A DNA stretch of 15,992 bases from Bacteroidales bacterium (GTDB taxonomy: Bacteria > Bacteroidota > Bacteroidia > Bacteroidales > Muribaculaceae), in the NCBI GenBank assembly GCA_004552725.1, contig SFNM01000040.1, positions 1-15,992 of the forward strand, written 5' to 3'. The notes under the pieces are model-generated. The model searched no databases. It had not been told where the DNA came from and saw only the letters and a program-made list of their open reading frames with translations. Shown in pieces: positions 6,457 to 13,602 of this stretch; the stretch's first letter is position 1, and each line of letters opens with the position of its first letter. A program made the translations under genes and the position numbers.

Positions 6457-8715
6457 ATGAAAAAACTACTACTCTCCGCCACACTCCTCGGTGGCTTCGC
6501 TCTGTCGGCCATGGGCCAACTGTCCCTGGACGACGCCATGCTCCTGCGCCATCAACGCGCCGAGCAACAAGGTTTGCGTTCTGCAGCCTCTCCTCTGAGA
6601 GCCGCTCCCGCTCGCTCGGGCAGCGCTCACTGTTCGTTAGCATTCATCAAGTTGGCCGACGGCGCCTCGGCCGACGACCTCGAAGCGATGGGCGTTCACG
6701 TGTCGCGTGTGCGCGGCGACATCGCCCTGGTGTCAATCCCCACCGACATCGTGGAGGAAGTGGCTGCATCGGCTTCGGTGCAACGCCTCGAACTCTCGCG
6801 CGTGCGTAACATCCAAATGAGCAACGCGCGTGCCGCCTCAGGTGTCAACGCCTGCCACGAAGGCCTCGAACTCGACCATCCCTACACCGGTGACGGTGTA
6901 ATCTGCGGTATCTACGACAGCGGCCTCGATGCCAACCACATCAACTTCCGCAACGACGACGGCACCTCGCGCTTCGGATACCTCGGCCACATCTACATCG
7001 ACTCCTCAAGCCCCGACGGTTGGAGCGGCACCGAATACGACCGCGACAACATCTGGCGATTCACCACCGACAACAACACCACTTTCCACGCCTCGCACAC
7101 CGCAGGCATCCTCGCCGGTGGCTACAAAGGCACCGTACAAGCCGGTGTAGCCATCAACGACCGCGAAGCACCCGTGCAAGAAATCGCCAACCCCTACTAC
7201 GGCGTGGCCTACGGCGCTGACATCGCTGCCGCCGTGGGCGATACCTACGACATGCTCATAGCCGAAGGTATCGACCGCATCCTCGACTACCGCTACTACA
7301 AGCAAGAGCCCTGCGTAATCTCACTGTCGCTCGGTTCAAACACCGGTATCCACTCCTCGAAAGCAATCTTCAACCAGTTCCTCGACCTCGCCGCCAAGGA
7401 AGCTGTCATCGTAATCTCCGCCGGCAACGAGGGCGACATCCCCCTGTCGCTCATCAAGACCCTCGGTGAAGACGACACCGAGTGCAAGAGCTTCATCCTG
7501 CCCACCTATCAAGCCAACACTCGCTACGGCCAAACTTACTTCTACTCCACTCAGCCCTTCGACCTCCAAGCCGTGGTGTACAACCTCAACCGCGGCAAAG
7601 TGTCGGAACGCATGCCCATCGTCGAAGGCCAGCAGCAGGACGCCGCCGTGTACTACTGCGACCCCTCCAGCAAGGAATCCGACACCGACATCGTGTCGAG
7701 CAACTTCGGCACCGCTTTCAAAGGCTATTGCGGTGTGGGTTGGACCATCGACCCCACAACCCAGCTCTACAAAGCCACTATGGACTATTACACCGTTAAC
7801 AACGAATCCACCAACGCCGACGGTCACTACATCCTCGGCTTCATCGTTAGCGGTCAGCCCGGCCAAGTAATCGAATGCTACGACATGGGCTACTACGGCT
7901 GCCTCGACGACTACGACCAAGCCGGTTGGGACACCGGTTCCACCGACCAAACCATCTCCGATATGTCGTGCGGCGAAAACGTTATCGTGGTTGGTTCGTA
8001 CAACGTATCCGACTCCTATCCCTCCATCGACGGCTATGTATACAACTACCAAGGTGCCTTCACACCCGGTAAGGTGTCAGGCTTCTCATCCTACGGCGTG
8101 GTTGAAGGCCGCTCGCTGCCTCACTTCTGCGCTCCCGGTGCCACCATCGTGTCGTCAACCAACAGCTACTACGTGGAAGAAGCCTCTAACGGCGTGGGCG
8201 AAAACGCCATCTCCGCCGTATTGGCTGAAAGCGACCGCCGCAACTACTGGCAAAACGCCATGGGCACCTCAATGGCCACCCCGTATGCCGCCGGCTCTAT
8301 CGCCCTCTGGCTCGAAGCTAACCCCGACCTCACCGCCGAAGAATGCCGCGAAATCGCTATCTCAACCTGCGATGTTGACGCTGACGTGCAAGCAGGCAAC
8401 CCCACCAAATGGGGTGCCGGTAAGTTCAACGCTTACGAAGGCCTCAAAGAAGCCATCCGCCGCGCCGGTGTCACCGACGTGACCATCGACAGCCAAAACC
8501 CGCTGATGATTTCCACCGCCGACCACCGCTCGTTCGAGCTATTCGTAGGTAACGCACAAGCCATCGAAGCTCGCGTGTACAACATCGCCGGCCAACAAGT
8601 GGCTTTCGACCGCGCCAACGGCGACCAACTCAACCTCAACCTCGCTCACCTCGCCGCAGGTGTCTACGTGGTTAACGTCAACGGCAACCTCTCGCGCCGC
8701 ATCATCGTGAAATAA
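6457..8715 (+). CDS. S8 (subtilisin-family) serine protease with T9SS-like tail
   Basis: The 752-residue product has a signal peptide (1-20, cut after SAMG), a propeptide-like region (about 57-125, including ALVSIPTDIVEEVA) and a subtilase domain from about 140 to 670. The catalytic set is complete: Asp154 in IYDSGLD, His211 in HASHTAGI (normally HGTHVAG), oxyanion Asn324 in SAGNEGD and Ser605 in GTSMATP. About 280 residues separate Asn324 from Ser605, far more than in subtilisin, so a beta-rich inserted domain sits between them; it includes several Cys (401, 425, 474, 482). The last 56 residues (RVYNIAGQQV ... LAAGVYVVNV ... RRIIVK) fit a type IX secretion type-A sorting domain. It should hydrolyse proteins at the surface or outside the cell; the target is unknown. 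The LRR gene follows after 24 bases, so the two are probably co-transcribed. Confidence 0.95.
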   Translation: MKKLLLSATLLGGFALSAMGQLSLDDAMLLRHQRAEQQGLRSAASPLRAAPARSGSAHCSLAFIKLADGASADDLEAMGVHVSRVRGDIALVSIPTDIVEEVAASASVQRLELSRVRNIQMSNARAASGVNACHEGLELDHPYTGDGVICGIYDSGLDANHINFRNDDGTSRFGYLGHIYIDSSSPDGWSGTEYDRDNIWRFTTDNNTTFHASHTAGILAGGYKGTVQAGVAINDREAPVQEIANPYYGVAYGADIAAAVGDTYDMLIAEGIDRILDYRYYKQEPCVISLSLGSNTGIHSSKAIFNQFLDLAAKEAVIVISAGNEGDIPLSLIKTLGEDDTECKSFILPTYQANTRYGQTYFYSTQPFDLQAVVYNLNRGKVSERMPIVEGQQQDAAVYYCDPSSKESDTDIVSSNFGTAFKGYCGVGWTIDPTTQLYKATMDYYTVNNESTNADGHYILGFIVSGQPGQVIECYDMGYYGCLDDYDQAGWDTGSTDQTISDMSCGENVIVVGSYNVSDSYPSIDGYVYNYQGAFTPGKVSGFSSYGVVEGRSLPHFCAPGATIVSSTNSYYVEEASNGVGENAISAVLAESDRRNYWQNAMGTSMATPYAAGSIALWLEANPDLTAEECREIAISTCDVDADVQAGNPTKWGAGKFNAYEGLKEAIRRAGVTDVTIDSQNPLMISTADHRSFELFVGNAQAIEARVYNIAGQQVAFDRANGDQLNLNLAHLAAGVYVVNVNGNLSRRIIVK

Positions 8716-8739
8716 ATAATCTACCTAATATCATAGTCT

Positions 8740-11700
8740 ATGAACAAATTTTTCAAATCGCTGGTAGCCGCTGCTGCGCTTGCTTTGCCTATGATGGCAA
8801 GCGCCGCCACCGAACCTACCATCACCCTCACCAGCTCAATGTATGAGCAGAACGTCACCGGCACGTTCACCATCCTGCTGGGCACATCCACGCCCTCATA
8901 CGTGGATGTGGACTGCGGTTACGGCACTGTGGAATACGAAACCCAGCCCGTGGCCTACGACCCCGACACCGAAGGCTTCACCGGTACTTACATCACATGC
9001 CAAGCATCGGCCAACGGTGTAGTGAAAATCTACGCCGACGACCCCTCATTGATCGACTACTTCCAATGCGTCGGTGGTTACGTGGAAACCGTTGACCTCA
9101 GCAAGTGCCCCAACATCCAAATCCTTGACCTTCAACACAATGCGCTCAAAACCCTCGACATCAGCATGCTCAACAAGCTCGCTGCCGTGTACCTGAGCGA
9201 CAACCCCTTCACCGCCAACACTCCGCTCACAATCGGTGCCAATCACCCCGGTTTGCAGATCCTCGAAGTGGCCATGGTGGACTATATCGACCCCAACTTC
9301 GATATCTGCAACTTCCCCAACCTGCTCACCTTCGACGGCTACGCTTGCCGCACCCTGAAGAAACTCACGCCTTCAGGTTGCCCCAAGCTGATGCGCTTAG
9401 CCTGTGACCTGTCGCAAGTATCAGAGCTCGACGTGACCCAAAACCCCGAGCTCCTGATTCTCAACATTGAAGACACTCGCATCACCTCCATCGACGTCAC
9501 CAAGAACACCAAGCTGCAACAGCTCTACACCTCGCACTTTTCAGGTACCGTGAACAATGATGTCAAACTCAACGAACTCGACATCACTCACAACCCCGAC
9601 CTGATCTATTTCACCGCATCGAACAACAACCTGCGTGAAATTGATATCACCAAAAACCCCGCGCTGCAATATGTGCTGCTCCAAAACAACCACTTGCAGA
9701 CCATCGACATCACCAACAACCAGTACCTCGTTACTTTCAAACTCGCCGGTAACGACCTGAGCTATGCCACCATTCCGTTCCCCAACGAACGCCAATGGAA
9801 CGACTACGACTACCGTCCGCGCAACCTCAACCTCGGTGCCCGTTCCTTCGCCGAAGGCACAGTGTTTGACCTCTCCGACAAGCTCCTGCGCGAAGGCACC
9901 TCTACTGCCGTGCGCATGTACTCCTACGACTTCGTCAACGACGAGTCAAAAGAGCTCTCTTCCGACTACTACACCTACGACAACGGCCGCATCACCGTGC
10001 TCAAAGAATGCGCCGACTCCGTGTACCTCGCTTTCTCCAACAGCGCTTTCCCCGACGGTGACTACTGCACCGAACGCTTCATGGTTAAGACCGCCGAGAG
10101 CATGAGCAAGCCCTCCGCTCGCGTGTCGTTCACCACTTCCGTATCCTCCGGCACTGAAATCACACTCTGCTTGCGTGTAGCCGGTGCTTCGGATGAGAAT
10201 TCCCGCACCGTTTACGTGGACTTCGGCGACGGCACCCTCGTGCCCTTCACTATCACCCGCAGCGATGTTTCCACCATCTGCACCGGTACTCGTGCCGGCT
10301 ACGGCAAAGTCACCGTCTACACCGAAGGCGACGATGTGCTCACCGCTTTCGAAGCATACAGCGTGCCCATGTACGCACTCGACGTAACCAAGGCCACCGA
10401 ACTCCAAATCCTCGTTGCCGACAAATGTAATCTCTCGTCGGTTAACCTCGCTTACAACCGCTGCCTGCAATGCCTCGACCTCTCCGGCAACAAGCTCACC
10501 AAAGTGGACCTCTCCGGTGTCAACGAAATGTACACCAAGAACCTGCTCAACGTTATCCGCTTGTCCGACAACCAGATTTCGGATCTCACCCTCAATCCCA
10601 CCCTCGCTATCAATGAACTCTGTTTGGCCAACAACCGCCTCACCGAATTCAAAGAGAAAGACTTCGACAACATGGGCTATTTCGACATCTCCGGCAACCA
10701 GCTCGAGTTTGTCAACGTATCCTACATGACCTTGGCTACTTACATCAACGTGAGCAACAACAACCTCACCTCGATTAACCTGCCGCTCGAAAACAACCTC
10801 TACACTCTCAACCTCTCGGGCAACAACTTCACCATCGAAACCCTGCCGCTCTACACCTGCACCCGCGATGACAACGGCTACATCTACGCTCCCCAACGCG
10901 ACCTGCAGATTCCCACTCGCGGTCCCGGCTTTAACCTCACCGCTCAAAACCGCGTAATCGATGGCCAATCCACCGTATTCACCTGGAAGAAAGAAGACGG
11001 CACCGAACTCACCGCCGACCAATACACATGCGAAGGCGGTCTCACCCGTTTCCTCGACACCACCGTGGGCCGCGTTTACTGCGAAATGACTCACCCTGCT
11101 CTGCCTCAGTTCGCCGGTGAAAAGGCATTCCGCACCACCCTGATGATGGCCGATGAAAAGCCCACCAACTTGGTAGCTTCGTTCACCACCCCCGTGGGCG
11201 GTCAGAACGTGACCCTCTCGCTCGCTTCGCCCGGCACCGGCGTGGCTCTCTATGTAGACTGGACAGGTCAAGACGTGTACGAACAGTACATGCTCAAGAG
11301 CACCTACACTCTCTTCACCGCTGAAACCGCTGAAGGTGTCAACGTGAAGTGCTACACCTACGAGCCCACCGAACAGCTCTCAACCTTCTCGATCTCGAAC
11401 GCCACCATGACCGACGTTGACCTCAGCGGCCTCACCAACGTCAGCACCCTCACCATCAAGGATGCCGCCGCTGAATCCATCATCTTCCCCGCTCAACACA
11501 AGATTTTCGAGCTCGACCTCTCAGGCAACTCGTTCACCTCGTTCGACGGCACTCAATTCCCCGACCTGGTGGCTCTGAGCATGATTAACAACAACCTCAC
11601 CAAGGTTGACCTCTCCAACAACAAGCAACTCCAAGTCTGCAACCTTGCCGAGAACTTCATCACCGAAGTGACCTTCGACAACCCCTCGCTGTGGATGCTC

Positions 11701-12423
11701 TCGCTGGCCGATAACGAACTGAGCGAAATCGACTTCACCGGCGCTCCCAACATCTCGCAGTTGGCTCTGAACTACAACCACCTGTCGAATGTTGACTTCT
11801 CCAAGCTGCCCAACCTCATCCAGCTGCTCATCGACCACAACCGCATGCGCTTCTCCACCCTGCCCTACCCGTCAGAGAAGCTCATCTCCTACATCTACGC
11901 AAACCAAGAGAACATCGACGCCAACCCCGTCGATGGCCGTGTCGACCTCAGCAGTGAAGCCGTTGTATACGACACCCCCACCACCTTCCACTGGTTCTTG
12001 GGCGAACCCTCCTACGACGACTACGGCAACCTCACCGGTGAAGAACTCTACGGCAACGACGACGAGTACTACCTCGAAAACGGCGTGACAGCCTTCAACG
12101 CCGACTTCAAAAACGTAGTCGGTGTGTTGATGAACGACGTATTCCCCTACCTCTACCTCGTCACCAACCCCTTCGACGTGACCAAAGCCTCGCAAATCGA
12201 CGCTAACGTAGACCTAAGCGAAGCCACCGTCACCGTTGACGGTCGCACCGTGGTTTTAACCGCAACCGCCGCCGACGGCACACCCGCCTACTTCTACACC
12301 GTCGACGGCCGCCTTGCCGGTGAAGCCACCTTCACCTCAGGCCAAGCCCGCATCACCAACCTGCCCGCCGGCGCCGGCGTAGTGCTCATCGGCACCCAAG
12401 GCACCAAGGTTGTGATTCGCTAA
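8740..12423 (+). CDS. giant leucine-rich-repeat surface protein with three tandem modules
   Basis: The 1227-residue protein starts with a signal peptide (1-22, ending MMASAA). It is made of three modules, about residues 27-450, 460-805 and 812-1145. Each opens with a PKD-like or GDGT-like strand region (VDVDCGYGT, VYVDFGDGT, LYVDWTGQD), continues with roughly 7-10 leucine-rich repeats of about 21 residues (for example LDISMLNKLAAVYLSDNPF, VDLSNNKQLQVCNLAENFI), and closes with a cap containing ATIPFP, ETLPLY or STLPYP and then a beta domain of about 100 residues. The final 65 residues (AYFYTVDGRL ... NLPAGAGVVLIG ... KVVIR) look like a T9SS type-A sorting tail, although AGAGVVLI is a variant of the usual GxYIV. 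Bacteroidetes GDGT-plus-LRR proteins of the BspA type bind host or matrix proteins. Here it shares a transcript with the subtilase and ends at a strong terminator. Confidence 0.93.
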   Translation: MNKFFKSLVAAAALALPMMASAATEPTITLTSSMYEQNVTGTFTILLGTSTPSYVDVDCGYGTVEYETQPVAYDPDTEGFTGTYITCQASANGVVKIYADDPSLIDYFQCVGGYVETVDLSKCPNIQILDLQHNALKTLDISMLNKLAAVYLSDNPFTANTPLTIGANHPGLQILEVAMVDYIDPNFDICNFPNLLTFDGYACRTLKKLTPSGCPKLMRLACDLSQVSELDVTQNPELLILNIEDTRITSIDVTKNTKLQQLYTSHFSGTVNNDVKLNELDITHNPDLIYFTASNNNLREIDITKNPALQYVLLQNNHLQTIDITNNQYLVTFKLAGNDLSYATIPFPNERQWNDYDYRPRNLNLGARSFAEGTVFDLSDKLLREGTSTAVRMYSYDFVNDESKELSSDYYTYDNGRITVLKECADSVYLAFSNSAFPDGDYCTERFMVKTAESMSKPSARVSFTTSVSSGTEITLCLRVAGASDENSRTVYVDFGDGTLVPFTITRSDVSTICTGTRAGYGKVTVYTEGDDVLTAFEAYSVPMYALDVTKATELQILVADKCNLSSVNLAYNRCLQCLDLSGNKLTKVDLSGVNEMYTKNLLNVIRLSDNQISDLTLNPTLAINELCLANNRLTEFKEKDFDNMGYFDISGNQLEFVNVSYMTLATYINVSNNNLTSINLPLENNLYTLNLSGNNFTIETLPLYTCTRDDNGYIYAPQRDLQIPTRGPGFNLTAQNRVIDGQSTVFTWKKEDGTELTADQYTCEGGLTRFLDTTVGRVYCEMTHPALPQFAGEKAFRTTLMMADEKPTNLVASFTTPVGGQNVTLSLASPGTGVALYVDWTGQDVYEQYMLKSTYTLFTAETAEGVNVKCYTYEPTEQLSTFSISNATMTDVDLSGLTNVSTLTIKDAAAESIIFPAQHKIFELDLSGNSFTSFDGTQFPDLVALSMINNNLTKVDLSNNKQLQVCNLAENFITEVTFDNPSLWMLSLADNELSEIDFTGAPNISQLALNYNHLSNVDFSKLPNLIQLLIDHNRMRFSTLPYPSEKLISYIYANQENIDANPVDGRVDLSSEAVVYDTPTTFHWFLGEPSYDDYGNLTGEELYGNDDEYYLENGVTAFNADFKNVVGVLMNDVFPYLYLVTNPFDVTKASQIDANVDLSEATVTVDGRTVVLTATAADGTPAYFYTVDGRLAGEATFTSGQARITNLPAGAGVVLIGTQGTKVVIR
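8818..12174 (+). repeat. three tandem GDGT-like/LRR/cap modules
   Basis: Module boundaries in nucleotides are about 8818-10089, 10117-11154 and 11173-12174. Correspondence is shown by the GDGT-like opening, the LRR block, the (A/E/S)T(I/L)P cap motif at residues 343-346, 700-703 and 1039-1042, and the beta domain after it. Modules 2 and 3 are closest in layout (openings VSFTTSVSSG and ASFTTPVGGQ); module 1 has a longer LRR block. Confidence 0.75.
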
Positions 12424-12447
12424 TCCACCCTACCCCATACCGCAAAG

Positions 12448-12478
12448 CGGAGGCCCTAACCGGCCTCCGTTTTTTTTT
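12448..12478 (+). terminator. strong Rho-independent terminator after the LRR gene
   Basis: An 8-bp stem CGGAGGCC/GGCCTCCG (12448-12455 with 12462-12469) closes a 6-base loop and is followed by nine Ts (12470-12478). Confidence 0.96.
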
Positions 12479-12500
12479 CGGACTTTTTATCAAAGCCACA

Positions 12501-12530
12501 TTGATAATTCATTCATTTTTCGTAAATTTG
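12501..12530 (+). promoter_or_regulatory. Bacteroidetes promoter for the propeller/amidase unit
   Basis: TTG (12501-12503), a 19-base spacer and TAAATTTG (12523-12530) followed by CA match the consensus. The -33 box has A instead of the first T. A start near 12536 leaves a leader of about 98 bases before the ATG at 12634. Confidence 0.78.
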
Positions 12531-12540
12531 CAAAAAATAT

Positions 12541-12608
12541 GCACACACGCAATTTTTAACAAATTAAATATCAATTATTTTTACATTTCCTACTCGCGCA
12601 CACACGCA
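12541..12608 (+). repeat. pair of 11-base direct repeats in the leader
   Basis: GCACACACGCA occurs at 12541-12551 and again at 12598-12608, 57 bases apart. Each copy is followed within a base by a T-run (ATTTTT, CATTTT). Both copies lie in the predicted untranslated leader of the 12634 gene. The repeat is real; its role is unknown. Confidence 0.5.
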
Positions 12609-12633
12609 CATTTTAATCTAAAAAACCGGTTCT

Positions 12634-13581
12634 ATGAAACAAATTCTTGGCCTAATCGCCTTGATGTTTTGCCTACCCATGTCGGCTCAGCATCTCAAAG
12701 AGGGCAGATTAGAGGGTGTCGTCCAACTCACGCACGACAATGCTCGCTACGAAGCCCCGCAATTCTCGCCCAACGGGCAATTCATCGCCTTCACCAATTA
12801 TGGCTACGACAACTTGTATGTCATGAACGCTGACGGCTCCAACCAACACCGCATCAGCGACAAAAAGGGCGTCGGATTTCGCTTCCAATGGAGCATCGAC
12901 TCTCGCGAAATCATCGGCACCGACATCAGTTACACTTTCGTCGGCAACAAACGCCAACGTCGCCAAGCCGCTTGGGCTTTCACCCTCGATGGCAACTCTC
13001 AACGGCTCACACGCGATGCCACTCGCATGAAACCCGCTACTTGGCGCTATTCAGCCAACGGACAACGTCGAGTCCTCTCGCTCGACGCTATCGCCATTGA
13101 GCGCCAAGAGTTCGTGCCGCAAGCCATGGTAACTCGTGCAGCCGAACCCACAGCCAACATTGGTTTCATCTGCGACCCTCAAGGTCTATGGGTAGTTGAC
13201 CCTTCCGGCAACAAGTCACTTATCAATGCCGGGCCATCGTTCTGCCCGGTACTCTCACCCGATGGTTCATGCGTAACATTCAATCACCTCAACGATGTGT
13301 GCATTATCAACATCGACGGCTCTAATAAACGCATCCTCGACCGCGGTTTCAACCCCACTTGGGTAGGAAACACACAAATCGTCTACGAAAAAAGCACTGA
13401 CGATGGTCATACCTACACCTCAAGCGACCTCTTCATCATCAATGCCGATGGCTCCAACCCCAGAAACATCACCAACTCTTCCAACCTTATGGAAATGTGT
13501 CCTTCGGTCAGCCCCGACGGTTCAATGATTGTCTTCACCAACTTCTCCAACGGACAAGTGTATTGCGCTTCGCTCAAATAA
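12634..13581 (+). CDS. TolB-like (PD40) beta-propeller protein, exported
   Basis: The 315-residue protein has a signal peptide (1-19, cut after PMSAQ) and a chain of PD40/WD40-like TolB repeats. Clear ones are at 36-75 (APQFSPNGQFIAFTN, then LYVMNADGSNQHRIS), 200-237 (PVLSPDGSCVTF, then IINIDGSNKRIL), 239-280 (LFIINADGSNPRNIT) and 287-315 (SVSPDGSMIVFTN); weaker ones fill 82-190. The repeating SPDG and NxDGSN signatures are those of the TolB C-terminal propeller. The N-terminal TolB domain and any OmpA-like peptidoglycan-binding domain are missing, so this is not a standard TolB and no gene name is given. It is probably a binding or scaffold protein in the periplasm or at the surface. The amidase gene starts 21 bases after its stop with no terminator between, which suggests a shared transcript and a cell-wall context. 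Confidence 0.88.
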   Translation: MKQILGLIALMFCLPMSAQHLKEGRLEGVVQLTHDNARYEAPQFSPNGQFIAFTNYGYDNLYVMNADGSNQHRISDKKGVGFRFQWSIDSREIIGTDISYTFVGNKRQRRQAAWAFTLDGNSQRLTRDATRMKPATWRYSANGQRRVLSLDAIAIERQEFVPQAMVTRAAEPTANIGFICDPQGLWVVDPSGNKSLINAGPSFCPVLSPDGSCVTFNHLNDVCIINIDGSNKRILDRGFNPTWVGNTQIVYEKSTDDGHTYTSSDLFIINADGSNPRNITNSSNLMEMCPSVSPDGSMIVFTNFSNGQVYCASLK

Positions 13582-13602
13582 TAACTTCTAACACGCACAT
13601 CC

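Noticed and set aside
9946..11271. A 441-codon open frame on the - strand, and several of 230-305 codons opposite 4338-5255, 5340-6071 and 7336-8052
   Set aside because: They lie opposite genes with clear signal peptides and domains, and their products are skewed to Val, Gly, Glu and Asp. This arises because the + strand genes use C-ending codons and rarely contain CTA, TTA or TCA in the register that would give antisense stops.
9070..12000. Regularly spaced similar short stretches that could look like a repeat array
   Set aside because: They are codons of 21-residue leucine-rich repeats in a continuous gene, with no identical repeat and no unique spacers, so not a CRISPR array.
12501..12833. 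A 110-codon + strand frame across the leader and start of the TolB-like gene
   Set aside because: It begins at the promoter itself, overlaps a well-supported gene in another frame and has no recognisable features.
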